Assembly: GCA_029259845.1 (NCBI GenBank)
Contig: JAJDEI010000138.1
Location: 1-64,000, forward strand
Source of the DNA: Planctomycetaceae bacterium
GTDB lineage: Bacteria; Planctomycetota; Planctomycetia; Planctomycetales; Planctomycetaceae
Reading direction: 5' to 3'
Length of the DNA: 64,000 nucleotides
Below, piece after piece: positions 50,597-59,160 of this stretch. The notes under the pieces were generated by a model. That model did not search any database and was not told the DNA's origin. It worked only from the letters and a program-made list of their open reading frames with translations. Made by a program: the position numbers and the translations under genes. Numbering within the stretch: position 1 is the first letter of the stretch; every line of letters starts with the position of its first letter.

Positions 50597-53356
50597 ATGA
50601 CGGACCGCCCATTGCCTGCTCAAGAACTCGGCCGGGTCGTCGCCGCGGCGTACGAGGCGGAGAATTTCGAGCATGCGCTGCAGATGTTCGTCGACCAGGC
50701 GCGGCTGATGATCGGCGCCCACCAGACTGCGCTCAGCTATGTCCCGCAGGGGCGGTTTCGGAACGCGGTCCATGCCGTCTCGCTCTCCGACAAGTACGAA
50801 AAGTACCGCACCTACGACGTCACCCCGACCGGAGAAGGAATCTGGAGTATCGTTGCCACGGAGAAGGAGAGCTTCTGCCTCACGCAGGAGCAAATGATCG
50901 CGCACCCGCATTGGAAGAACTTCAGCGACCTGAAAGACGCCCGGGGGCTGGAGCATCCCCCCATGCGGGGATGGTTGGCGGTCCCCGTTCTGAGTAAGAA
51001 TCAGGAGTTCGTCGGCGTGCTGCAGGCCACCGACAAGCACGAGGGGGAATTCGACGACCAAGACCTGGGGCAGCTCCGACGTCTTGCGCGGCTCGCCTCG
51101 CCCCTGCTGGAGTTACAATCCGTCCACCAGCAACTGCAGCGACGGACGCAACAGCTTAACGATCAGCAAAGCTCGGTCGTCCGTCTGGCTGACGATGCCA
51201 GCCATGCCAAGCGCCGCGCCGAAGCGGCCGAGGAAAAACTGGCGGAGACCGTCCAGCAGTTGCAGCAGGCGAACGAAGCGCTCGAAAAGAGCAATCTTGA
51301 CCTGCGGCATCGGTACGAAGCACTGGAGCAGGAGATCGCCATTCGCCGGCACGCCCAGGATTCGCTGACGCAGAGCGAAAAACGGTTTCGCACGATGTCG
51401 GAGATGCTGCCCGTGGGGGTCGCCATCATTCAGGGACTGGGGCATCGGTACGTCAACCGGACGTTTGAGCGAATCTCCGGATACACCGTCGAAGAACTCG
51501 CCGACCTCAGCTACCTGACGTACATCCACCCCGAATTCCAGGAGATGGTCAAGCAACGCAGCCTTGCCCGGCAACGCGGCGAAAGCGTCCCGGAACGTTA
51601 CGAGATCCGGTTTGTCACCAAGCAGGGCGAGGATCGCTGGATGGACTTTGCCGCCGCCGCCATCGAGTACGACGGACGTCCCGCCGTGCTGGGGACGGCC
51701 ATCGACATCACCCAGCGGAAAGAACTCGAAGAGAGACTCCGCGAGGCCAAAGAAGCGGCCGAAGCGGCGAGCCGCGCGAAAAGCGACTTCCTCGCCAACA
51801 TGAGCCACGAAATCCGCACGCCGCTCAACGCGGTGATCGGCATGACGGAACTCGTTCTCGACACGCCCCTGGAAGCCACCCAGGCCGAATATCTCTCGAT
51901 CGTCAGGGAGTCGAGCGAGTCGCTGCTTTCCTTGCTCAACGACCTGCTGGACTTCTCGAAGATCGAAGCCGGCAAGTTTGCCCTTTCACCCGTCGTGTTC
52001 GCGCTCCGCGACAGCCTTGAAGACACGGCCCGGTCGCTGGCGCTGCGGGCCCATCGAAAGCAGCTCGAACTCGTCTGCCACATCGGCCCGGACGTCCCGG
52101 ATATCGTCATCGGTGACATCGGTCGGCTGCGACAGGTCATCACCAATCTGGTCGGTAACGCCATCAAGTTTACCGACCAGGGAGAGGTCGTGCTCCATGT
52201 GGCCTGCGAGTCGCGAACCGCCGAAGCAACCCGGCTGAAGTTCGCCGTCCGAGACACGGGCATTGGCATCCCTCCCGAAAAACAACGGGCCGTCTTCGAG
52301 AAGTTCGAGCAGGCCGACACCTCGATGACACGCAAGTACGGCGGCACCGGACTCGGACTCGCCATCTCCCAGCGGCTTGTGGAACTCATGGGGGGACACA
52401 TCACCTTGGAGAGTGAAGTCGGACGCGGAAGCGAATTCCGATTTTCCGTCGACTTGGGAGTCTCCGACGACGCACCGCAGGCATCACCCGCGCGTCGGAC
52501 CGCTACGATCCAAGGGTCACGCGTCCTCGTCGTCGATGACAACGCCACGAATCGTCTGATTCTGACGGAGATGCTGAAGAACTGGGGCATGCGGCCGGTC
52601 GCCGCCGCCAACGTGGGCGAAGCCCTCTCCACGCTGCGTCAGGCGCAGGCGGACGGAGAGCCGATCCCCCTGGCCGTCAGTGATGTCAACATGCCCGGAC
52701 GGGACGGGTTCGAACTGGTGAAATACGTTCGGGAGGATGTTTCCCTCGCCGAAACGACGATCGTCATGCTCACCTCCGGCGACCGTCCCGAGGACATCAC
52801 GCAGTGCAAAGAGCTGAACGTTGCCGCGCATCTGCTCAAGCCGGTCAAGCAGTCCGAGCTGTTCGACATCCTGATCCGCGTGCTCCGTGTTGTCACTGCG
52901 GACGGAGCGACGGACCGGTCCGTCGCGACTGAAACCGAAACCGAGCTGACGCTGCCGGCGTTGCGGATTCTGCTGGTCGAAGACAGCATCGCCAACCAAA
53001 AGTTGGCGATGGGCGTTCTGAAAAAATGGGGGCATGCGGTCACCGTCGCCAACAACGGCGTCGAAGCGGTCCATTCGTGGGCGTCTCAGCGATTCGACCT
53101 GATCCTGATGGACATCCAGATGCCGGAAATGGACGGCCTCCAGGCGACCGCTGAAATTCGCGAACGCGAGAAAACCACCGGCACCCACACCCCCATCATC
53201 GCCATGACTGCCCACGCCATGCGGGGGGACCGGGAAGAATGCCTCGCTGCCGGAATGGACGGTTACGTCTCCAAACCGGTGCGAATGAAGGAACTGCAGG
53301 CCGCCATTCGACCATTCGTCCCGGCGACCAATCTCCGCGACGCAACGGCAACTTAG
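50597..53356 (+). CDS. Hybrid sensor histidine kinase (GAF-PAS-HisKA-HATPase-REC-REC)
   Basis: A 919-residue soluble hybrid kinase. The order is: GAF-like sensor (about 15-175), coiled coil (170-265), PAS (270-385), HisKA with the phosphorylated His404 in FLANMSHEIRTPLNAVIGM, then HATPase_c (about 505-625) with DTGIGIPPEKQ and GGTGLGLAIS boxes. REC1 (about 638-760) has Asp696 in SDVNMPGRDG; REC2 (about 790-910) has VEDSIANQ and Asp839 in LILMDIQMPEMDG. Both receivers keep their Lys (LLKP, VSKP). There is no histidine phosphotransfer domain at the end, so a separate HPt protein is expected. No transmembrane segment is seen, so the signal is cytoplasmic. It ends 123 bases before the convergent trpD. 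Confidence 0.95.
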   Translation: MTDRPLPAQELGRVVAAAYEAENFEHALQMFVDQARLMIGAHQTALSYVPQGRFRNAVHAVSLSDKYEKYRTYDVTPTGEGIWSIVATEKESFCLTQEQMIAHPHWKNFSDLKDARGLEHPPMRGWLAVPVLSKNQEFVGVLQATDKHEGEFDDQDLGQLRRLARLASPLLELQSVHQQLQRRTQQLNDQQSSVVRLADDASHAKRRAEAAEEKLAETVQQLQQANEALEKSNLDLRHRYEALEQEIAIRRHAQDSLTQSEKRFRTMSEMLPVGVAIIQGLGHRYVNRTFERISGYTVEELADLSYLTYIHPEFQEMVKQRSLARQRGESVPERYEIRFVTKQGEDRWMDFAAAAIEYDGRPAVLGTAIDITQRKELEERLREAKEAAEAASRAKSDFLANMSHEIRTPLNAVIGMTELVLDTPLEATQAEYLSIVRESSESLLSLLNDLLDFSKIEAGKFALSPVVFALRDSLEDTARSLALRAHRKQLELVCHIGPDVPDIVIGDIGRLRQVITNLVGNAIKFTDQGEVVLHVACESRTAEATRLKFAVRDTGIGIPPEKQRAVFEKFEQADTSMTRKYGGTGLGLAISQRLVELMGGHITLESEVGRGSEFRFSVDLGVSDDAPQASPARRTATIQGSRVLVVDDNATNRLILTEMLKNWGMRPVAAANVGEALSTLRQAQADGEPIPLAVSDVNMPGRDGFELVKYVREDVSLAETTIVMLTSGDRPEDITQCKELNVAAHLLKPVKQSELFDILIRVLRVVTADGATDRSVATETETELTLPALRILLVEDSIANQKLAMGVLKKWGHAVTVANNGVEAVHSWASQRFDLILMDIQMPEMDGLQATAEIREREKTTGTHTPIIAMTAHAMRGDREECLAAGMDGYVSKPVRMKELQAAIRPFVPATNLRDATAT

Positions 53357-53361
53357 CCGCC

Positions 53362-53415
53362 GAGCTTGCTCGCCGCGCTACGGTAAAGGTGCATCGAAGT
53401 GAGCGGAGCAAGCTC
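53362..53415. repeat. 10-bp inverted repeat between convergent genes
   Basis: GAGCTTGCTC (53362-53371) and GAGCAAGCTC (53406-53415) are perfect complements 34 bases apart, between the kinase and trpD stops. There is no T-run. It could be a two-way terminator or an interspersed palindrome. Confidence 0.55.
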
Positions 53416-53479
53416 CGTTGCTCAATCGGCTTCTGGCTCGATCGCCCTGATGGGTGAGAAACGTGGAACTCGACCGGAG

Positions 53480-54502
53480 TCACTGCTCGCTGGTCCGTTG
53501 GGCCAACTCGCCGAGGACACTCTTCGCCCGTCCTTCATCGATAGCCGCACTCGCCTCGGCGACCCCGTCCTTCGGCGACGCGACTCGACCGACCGCGATC
53601 AGCGCGGCGGCCGCATTGGCGAGGACGATGTCTCGCGAGGGGCCGGTTTCGCCGTCAAGGATCGCACGAATGCGTTCGGCGCTCTCTTCGGGCGTTTCCA
53701 CCCGAAAATCGTCGGCGGAACACTCTTCGAGGCCGAACGACGCGGCTGTCCAGGTCCCCCGCTGCACACGATCCGGACCGACGCCGAATGCGACCGTTTC
53801 CCCCCACAGCGAGACTTCATCGAGTTCGTTATTGCCGCAAACCACGATCGTCCGTTCCGTGCCCAGCCGCATGATCGCCTCGGCGATGAGTTCGGCCGTC
53901 TCGGTCCGATTGGCACCGATCAATTGGCGCGGCGCGCCGGCCGGATTCGTCAACGGCCCCAGCAGGTTGAAGATCGTCCGAAAACCGAGTGCCGCCCGGA
54001 CCGGGGCCACATGTTTCATCGCCCCATGCAGGGCGCGGGCATAACAGAATCCGATGCCGATTTCGTCGATGCACTCCCCGACCTCTTCCGGTGTGATCTC
54101 CAGATTGACGCCCAACTGTTCCAGCACGTCGGCCGACCCGCTCGAACTGGAAACGCTGCGGTTACCATGTTTGGCCACCGGCACGTCACACGCGGCCACC
54201 ACAAACGCCACCGCCGTGCTGATGTTAAAGGTGTGCAGCGCGTCCCCGCCGGTGCCGCACGTGTCGAGCAACTCGGCCGTCTTCGGCCTGACGCGTGTGC
54301 AATGCTCCCGCATCGCACGGGCCGCCCCCACGACCTCTTCGACCGTTTCGCCCTTCACCGTCAACGCCGTGAGCAGTGCCGCCGTCTCTACCTCGCCGCA
54401 CTCGCCGCGCATGACCACATCGATCGCCGCCTGCAAATCGTCTGCAGGAACCGTCTGACGCGCAATCACGAGATCAATAGCATTGCGAATTTCCGGCTGC
54501 AT
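53480..54502 (-). CDS. trpD: Anthranilate phosphoribosyltransferase
   Basis: Catalyses the second tryptophan step, anthranilate plus PRPP to phosphoribosylanthranilate. The PRPP-binding GTGGDALHTFNISTA, KHGNRSVSSSSGSADVLEQLG, the ARALHGAMKHVAPVRAALGFRTIFNLLGPLTNP block and NELDEVSLWGET are all present. At 340 residues it is of normal length. The ATG at 54502 is chosen as it precedes the conserved N-terminus (MQPEIRNAIDLVI); the frame opens at 54547. It stands alone; no other trp gene is nearby, typical of the dispersed trp genes of planctomycetes. Confidence 0.95.
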   Translation of the reverse strand: MQPEIRNAIDLVIARQTVPADDLQAAIDVVMRGECGEVETAALLTALTVKGETVEEVVGAARAMREHCTRVRPKTAELLDTCGTGGDALHTFNISTAVAFVVAACDVPVAKHGNRSVSSSSGSADVLEQLGVNLEITPEEVGECIDEIGIGFCYARALHGAMKHVAPVRAALGFRTIFNLLGPLTNPAGAPRQLIGANRTETAELIAEAIMRLGTERTIVVCGNNELDEVSLWGETVAFGVGPDRVQRGTWTAASFGLEECSADDFRVETPEESAERIRAILDGETGPSRDIVLANAAAALIAVGRVASPKDGVAEASAAIDEGRAKSVLGELAQRTSEQ

Positions 54503-54579
54503 CGTTTCCCCAACTCTAAAGTTTCCGGACAAGATTGACGGCCACACTCAGGACACTAGGTCGTTTCGACATTCAGCAA

Positions 54580-54700
54580 GGGTAGCACGGGTTGCCTCAA
54601 CCCGTGTCGCCTCGCGACAAGAAGCCTTTGTGTGAACGTCCGGTGAAGGACAGGCTTTCTGCCGCTGCGCGGCGCCGGTTGGGACAACCGGTGCTACCCT
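54580..54700. repeat. GGCTTCTTGTCGCG/CGGGTTG repeat, copy 2 (inverted)
   Basis: This 121-base element begins gggtagcacgggttgcctca and ends caaccggtgctaccct, so its ends are near-perfect inverted repeats (ggtagcac / gtgctacc). The inner part is the reverse complement of the copy at 32090-32165 (for example cgcgacaagaagcc). It lies between trpD and the ParE-like toxin gene. Confidence 0.88.
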
Positions 54701-54762
54701 GAATTCCCCTGGAAAACGGGCCATCGAACGCCAATACGAACAAGCCCACAGGACAACGGTCC

Positions 54763-55086
54763 TCAGGAAGAAGGCGTCTCCGGCCAATCTCCTTGTCCGA
54801 TCATCGATTGCCAGTCACGCGCGCCGTGCAGAACCCGATAGATGTCGATCCCCTCCAACGTCCGCGAGAAGAAGATCACGTACTTGCGAACCGGAAACGC
54901 CCGCAATCTCGACTGCAGCAGCGATAGGTCGGCCCCCACATTAGGGGATCGGGCTAACCGCTCATAGGTTGCCGTGAATTGATCGACCATCCGGTCGGCA
55001 GCATCGAGATTGTCTGCCGCGATGTACTGCCAGATGTTCAGAACGTCTTCGCGCGCCTGCTCCGTCAGCCGGTATCGAGGTGTCAT
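54763..55086 (-). CDS. ParE/RelE-family toxin
   Basis: A 107-residue toxin of the RelE/ParE superfamily. The pattern RYRLTEQAREDVLNIWQYIAADNLDAADRMVDQFTATYERLARSPNVG, LRAFPVRKYVIFFSRTLEGIDIYRVLHGARDW fits ParE (gyrase-targeting) more than RelE. The fold's conserved C-terminal block (R-Y-I-F, V-L-H-A-R) is intact. It overlaps the preceding antitoxin gene by four bases, typical of type II pairs. It lies downstream of a palindromic repeat and trpD, so the pair is an accessory insertion in an otherwise ordinary neighbourhood. Target and activity are inferred from family membership. Confidence 0.86.
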   Translation of the reverse strand: MTPRYRLTEQAREDVLNIWQYIAADNLDAADRMVDQFTATYERLARSPNVGADLSLLQSRLRAFPVRKYVIFFSRTLEGIDIYRVLHGARDWQSMIGQGDWPETPSS

Positions 55087-55346
55087 GCGGTTTCCGGCTC
55101 ATTCTGCAGACGCCTGCGGCCCTCCGACTTGATTTCCGCGGCGTCCCAGTCGACGAACCGTCCCACATCCGCCTGATCGAATCCGATCTGCAATTCGCGC
55201 ACCAACTCCCTCTGCGCGACCGCCTGCAGCGACTCTTTCGGCAGCAGCACATAGCGACGCTGCGTCAGCTCGTCTTCGACCTCGATGGCACCCTCCGGGT
55301 CGCGTCCGAGGGCCTCACGCATCGCATCAGTGAGTTTGGGAGTCAT
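55083..55346 (-). CDS. Antitoxin of a ParDE-like toxin-antitoxin pair
   Basis: An 87-residue antitoxin upstream of and overlapping the ParE-like toxin by four bases. The sequence reads MTPKLTDAMREALGRDPEGAIEVEDELTQRRYVLLPKESLQAVAQRELVRELQIGFDQADVGRFVDWDAAEIKSEGRRRL. There is no clear ribbon-helix-helix; a Phd/YefM-like or beta-strand-containing fold is possible. Two tandem ATG codons (55349 and 55346) are candidates; a consensus promoter (55353-55381) puts transcription start at about 55346-55347, favouring the second ATG on a leaderless message. An ATCAT/ATGAT inverted repeat at 55345-55357 covers the start and is a plausible autoregulatory operator. Confidence 0.78.
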   Translation of the reverse strand: MTPKLTDAMREALGRDPEGAIEVEDELTQRRYVLLPKESLQAVAQRELVRELQIGFDQADVGRFVDWDAAEIKSEGRRRLQNEPETA

Positions 55347-55357
55347 CATGGTATGAT
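55345..55357. promoter_or_regulatory. Putative operator at the antitoxin start
   Basis: ATCAT (55345-55349) and ATGAT (55353-55357), separated by ggt, form an inverted repeat overlapping the -10 box and the start codons. Type II antitoxins commonly repress their own operon through such sites; this is an inference from position. Confidence 0.45.
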
Positions 55358-55381
55358 AGCAGACTGTCAGAACTGTCTCAA
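55353..55381 (-). promoter_or_regulatory. Putative promoter of the toxin-antitoxin operon
   Basis: Reading on the minus strand, TTGAGA (55381-55376) and TATCAT (55358-55353) are separated by exactly 17 bases. The predicted start of transcription falls at or next to the A of the ATG at 55346, implying little or no leader. Confidence 0.6.
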
Positions 55382-55451
55382 ATTCCACACACTCCCCTTG
55401 CGGCCCCGTGAGGCAGTTTCATCCGACCACAAGCCCCATTCTCCCAAACCG

Positions 55452-56378
55452 ATGTCCCAATTCTGGCAAGAATCATCCGCCGCCGCACCGCCCGACGATC
55501 CGACCGCGCTGGCCCGCTTCGGCGGTTTGGACGTTGTCGCCAGGCTGATCGTCGAAGGTTACATGGTCGGGCAGCACCAAAGCCCGTTCAAGGGATCGAG
55601 CGTCGAGTTCGTCGAGCACCGCCAGTATTACCCCGGCGACGAAATCCGCCACATCGACTGGCGCGCGTTCGGCAAAACTGGCAAGTACTACATCAAGGAG
55701 TATGAGGAAGAGACAAACCTCCGCTGTTACCTGCTCGTCGACGGCTCCGGCAGCATGGCGTATGGGCAATCAACGCTCAGCAAGTTCGACTACGCGCGGC
55801 AACTGGCAGCCGCCCTCGGCTATCTGCTCATCGCTCAGCGCGACGCCGTCGGACTGATGACCTTCGACACCAAAGTCCGCAAGCAAATCGACCCCGCCGC
55901 CAGCGCGATGAACTTTCAGCAGATCACCCGCTCGCTCACCGATTGGCTGCCGGGAGACGAAACAAGCCTCGCCTCGGTCTTCTCTCAGATGATCCCGTTG
56001 CTCAAGCGCCGCTCTCTGGTGATCCTCATCAGCGACTTTTTCGATTCCCTCAAACCGCTGACCGAAGCGCTCAAACAGTTTCAGCACGCGCGGCACGAGG
56101 TCATCCTGTTCCAGATCGTCGCCCCGGAGGAGGAGGATTTCCCGTTCACGAAGCCCACGCAGTTTCGCAGTCTGGAACGCGACCGGCACCGCGTCCTCGT
56201 CGACCCGCACCGCCTGCGGCAAACGTACCTCGAACAGTACCACAAGTTCATCGAGCGTCTGACCCGCACCTGCGCCAACGCCGGCGTCGACTATCTCAAA
56301 CTGACAACCAACGAGCCGTACCACATCGCGCTCGGCCAGTATCTCGACGCGCGCACCCGTAGGAAAGGGAAGCGCTAA
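55452..56378 (+). CDS. DUF58 domain protein (vWA-like)
   Basis: A 308-residue soluble protein of the DUF58 family, typically encoded near MoxR AAA+ ATPases and secreted vWA proteins. The family block is GSSVEFVEHRQYYPGDEIRHIDWRAFGKTGKYYIKEYEEETNLRCYLLVDGSGSMAYG, followed by LAAALGYLLIAQRDAVGLMTFD and RSLVILISDFFDS. The DGSGSM motif is MIDAS-like. The C-terminal part ends LKLTTNEPYHIALGQYLDARTRRKGKR. The ATG at 55452 is chosen from the conserved N-terminus; the frame is open back to 55080 antisense to the antitoxin gene. No moxR gene is in the window. The gene is divergent from the toxin-antitoxin operon. Role: probably a chaperone-like factor for a membrane complex, inferred from family. Confidence 0.9.
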   Translation: MSQFWQESSAAAPPDDPTALARFGGLDVVARLIVEGYMVGQHQSPFKGSSVEFVEHRQYYPGDEIRHIDWRAFGKTGKYYIKEYEEETNLRCYLLVDGSGSMAYGQSTLSKFDYARQLAAALGYLLIAQRDAVGLMTFDTKVRKQIDPAASAMNFQQITRSLTDWLPGDETSLASVFSQMIPLLKRRSLVILISDFFDSLKPLTEALKQFQHARHEVILFQIVAPEEEDFPFTKPTQFRSLERDRHRVLVDPHRLRQTYLEQYHKFIERLTRTCANAGVDYLKLTTNEPYHIALGQYLDARTRRKGKR

Positions 56379-56493
56379 TTCAATCACGAGGTTGCTGTCT
56401 GTTAATCAGGAGGATTTGTTTCGGGTAAAGAGAGTGCAGTCGTCGTGCAGGCATTTCTGCCTGTGAAAGGCCGCCCCGACACAAGGTCCGACC

Positions 56494-56928
56494 ATGTCGC
56501 ATTTCCAAGTGGTCCTCCCGGTCGTTGCACTCCTCACGGGGACGCTCGTCGGAGCCACGATTTCCGGCAAAGACCGCGGCGTGCTGCCCGCGATCGTGGG
56601 CGTGTTCTCGTACCTCATACTCCTGGAGGTTGCCGGTGCTCTCGCGAATGTATTGGTTGTTCTGACCGCGAACTTCGACACTCTTCTTCGGTTGCTTCTC
56701 GTGCCGCTCAGCGCCATGTTTCTTTATTTTTCCGTTTTTGGACCGTGTTTTCTGATCGCGGGGGTATCCGGCATGATCTCTTCGTACTGCGCAGATCGCT
56801 TTGGTACGACGAATCATCGCGTCGCCTTCAGCCCCCGGCTTCCGTTGATCCAGTTCGCGGTCGGCCTGTTTGTTGCCGTAACAATTTATCTGTGGAGCAC
56901 GCGGGCCATATTTCCTTCGGGATTGTGA
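56494..56928 (+). CDS. Small integral membrane protein, hypothetical
   Basis: A 144-residue membrane protein with four hydrophobic segments: QVVLPVVALLTGTLVGATI, LPAIVGVFSYLILLEVAGAL, FDTLLRLLLVPLSAMFLYFSVFGPCFLIAGVSG (two helices joined) and LPLIQFAVGLFVAVTIYLW. No named family is recognised. An AAGG about 11 bases upstream of the ATG is a weak ribosome-binding site. It is 115 bases after the DUF58 gene on the same strand. The reading frame and membrane pattern are convincing; function unknown. Confidence 0.7.
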   Translation: MSHFQVVLPVVALLTGTLVGATISGKDRGVLPAIVGVFSYLILLEVAGALANVLVVLTANFDTLLRLLLVPLSAMFLYFSVFGPCFLIAGVSGMISSYCADRFGTTNHRVAFSPRLPLIQFAVGLFVAVTIYLWSTRAIFPSGL

Positions 56929-57066
56929 ACTCGGAACGATTCGCCGTTCATACGGTGAGCCTGACCGACACCGCTCGCGGATTCGCACCACCAGAAAACG
57001 TCGAGCGCCCATCGATCGGGCGAATCCGCTAGCGATGGACGCAACCGCGCTGAGAGAACAAATCAC

Positions 57067-59160
57067 TCACCGCAAGACCGACAACAGATTGCTCCAGTAG
57101 TCGGTCCACAGGATCGGGCCGTTGTCGAGCTGATGTTGCCCGTCGGTCGCGGCGATGATCGCCGGGTCGATCGGGCGGCGGGAGACCAGCATCCAGTGGC
57201 ACTGTTGTGTGCCCTGCTCTTTGTTCGGTGCCCCCTCGACGCTCACCGCATGCATGCCGAGGTGTTCGGCCAGTCCCAGCACAACGGGCCGCAGGTCGAA
57301 GTGGATGTTCGAGACGTGCACACACAGGATACCGTCGTCGCGAAGGTGCCGCGCGTAGAGGTTGCCCGCCTCGCGGGTCAGCAGATGGGTCGGAATCGCG
57401 TCGCCGGAAAAGGCGTCGAGTACCAACACGTCGTATTGCTGGTCCGGCTCGTGTTCGAGCGACAATCGGGCATCGCCGAGCACGACTTCCGTCTCGGCTC
57501 TGGTGTCAGACAGGAATGTGAAATACTCCTCCGCCAGCCGCACGACCTCCGGGTTGATCTCGTAACAGCGGAACAGGTCCTGCGGCGTCCCGTAGGTCGC
57601 CAACGTCCCGATGCCCAACCCCACAATGCCGACCCGCCGCGGCTCGCCGTTGTGGTGATGCTGCAGGACGGCTCCCACTCCAGAGCGGACCCCGTAATAG
57701 GCCGTCGGGATCGATCGCCGCTCGTCATCGAGAAACTGCATGCCGTGCAGAATTGTGCCGTGATACAGTCCGCGGCGCGTCTGCTCCGAGTCCTCAGCGA
57801 CTCGCAGCACCCCGTAGAAGTTGCGGGAAACGGCGATCGATTCGCCCAGCATGGCCCGCGCGTGCCGCAGCAGCCCAACGCTCAACAAGCAAACCGTCAG
57901 CACGATTGTCGTCCAGGCCGGCCGCGATTGTCCGCGATACAAAATACTCGCCTTGTCGCGGAAGTAGATCAACGGCGTGATCAGCATGCACGCCAACAGG
58001 CCGATATGCATTTCCCAATAACCCAGGAACAAATGCGGTGCGATCATCCCCACGAACAGTCCGCCAATCGCCCCGCCGGCAGCGAGCAACAGATAGAACG
58101 ACGTCAGATGCCGCGTGCCCGGCCTCTGGGCAGCGAGTTCTCCGTGACAAACCATGCAGCAAAAGAACAGCCCCACCAGGTACACCAGCACCTGCAGCAC
58201 GATCGAAATGTTCACCCCGCCCAGCAGCGTGTTGATCACGCCGATCAGGGAAACAAACAACAGCGCGACATACGTCTTACGGTCGTACCAGCGGTCGCCG
58301 TCAAAACAGAGGATGAACGAGAGCAGATAGATCGTCAGCGGCAGGATCCACAGGAACGGGACGGTCGCCACGTCGAGACACACCTGATTGGTCGTCGCCA
58401 GCAACATAATCGACGCGACGGCAGCGAGTCCGAACCACATCAGCCGGTCGCCCCACGACGGCGCGGGACCGTCGTCGGCCGCGGCTTCCGAACCACTCTG
58501 CACCGCCGCGGGAGACTGCCGCAGCAGTCCGACACTGCACGCCACACAAAACAGGGCAAAGCCACGAAACCCCCACGACCAGATTTCCGCTTGCGTGGGC
58601 GACGAAAACGCCGGCTCCACCACAAACGGAAACGACACCAACGCCAACAGCGAGCCGACGTTCGACAACGCATACAACCGGTACGGCGAGGCCCCCGGAG
58701 CTTGCAAACTGAACCACCGTTGCAGCAGCGGTCCGGTCGAGGAGAGTAGAAAGTACGGCAGCCCCACACACGCCGCCAACAACAGAATGATCCCCAACGA
58801 CGGGTCTGTCGAAGCGTCCGGCTTCCACGAGGCATCCGGCGTGATCGGCAACATTACGGCAGCCGCCAGCAACAGTCCGGCATGCACGATCGCCTGCCAG
58901 CGCGGCGACAACTTGGTCGACGTCAAATGGGCATACAAGTATCCCGCGAACAGCACGACCTGAAAGAACAGCATGCATGTGCTCCACACCGCCGGGCTCC
59001 CGCCGAACCACGGCAGAATGAAGCGGCTGATCAGCGGCTGCACCTGAAACAGTAGGAACGCACTGCAAAAGATCGTCGCTGCAAACAACAGCAGCACGCC
59101 GCGACGGGCCGTCGAAGCATCATCCGTCGGGGGAACAGACGTCATGGAGGCCTCAGACAT
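57067..59160 (-). CDS. Membrane protein fused to a spermidine synthase-like domain
   Basis: A 697-residue fusion. The N-terminal 430 residues hold about ten to twelve membrane helices (MFS-like in arrangement), for example GVLLLFAATIFCSAFLLFQVQPLI, RLMWFGLAAVASIMLLATT and HIGLLACMLITPLIYF. The C-terminal 230 residues are a spermidine-synthase/Rossmann-like domain: RVGIVGLGIGTLATYG (SAM-binding GxGxG), CYEINPEVVRLAEEYF, VVLGDARLSLE and DVLVLDAFSGDAIPTHLLTREA, where the catalytic Asp is kept. Fused transporter-like spermidine synthases are widespread in planctomycetes, but whether they make polyamines is unknown. It is the only gene on the minus strand between the small membrane protein and galM. 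Confidence 0.92.
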   Translation of the reverse strand: MSEASMTSVPPTDDASTARRGVLLLFAATIFCSAFLLFQVQPLISRFILPWFGGSPAVWSTCMLFFQVVLFAGYLYAHLTSTKLSPRWQAIVHAGLLLAAAVMLPITPDASWKPDASTDPSLGIILLLAACVGLPYFLLSSTGPLLQRWFSLQAPGASPYRLYALSNVGSLLALVSFPFVVEPAFSSPTQAEIWSWGFRGFALFCVACSVGLLRQSPAAVQSGSEAAADDGPAPSWGDRLMWFGLAAVASIMLLATTNQVCLDVATVPFLWILPLTIYLLSFILCFDGDRWYDRKTYVALLFVSLIGVINTLLGGVNISIVLQVLVYLVGLFFCCMVCHGELAAQRPGTRHLTSFYLLLAAGGAIGGLFVGMIAPHLFLGYWEMHIGLLACMLITPLIYFRDKASILYRGQSRPAWTTIVLTVCLLSVGLLRHARAMLGESIAVSRNFYGVLRVAEDSEQTRRGLYHGTILHGMQFLDDERRSIPTAYYGVRSGVGAVLQHHHNGEPRRVGIVGLGIGTLATYGTPQDLFRCYEINPEVVRLAEEYFTFLSDTRAETEVVLGDARLSLEHEPDQQYDVLVLDAFSGDAIPTHLLTREAGNLYARHLRDDGILCVHVSNIHFDLRPVVLGLAEHLGMHAVSVEGAPNKEQGTQQCHWMLVSRRPIDPAIIAATDGQHQLDNGPILWTDYWSNLLSVLR

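Noticed and set aside
56380-57066. 228-codon minus-strand frame opposite the small membrane protein
   Set aside because: Charged, low-complexity antisense composition; the plus-strand frame has four clean hydrophobic helices.
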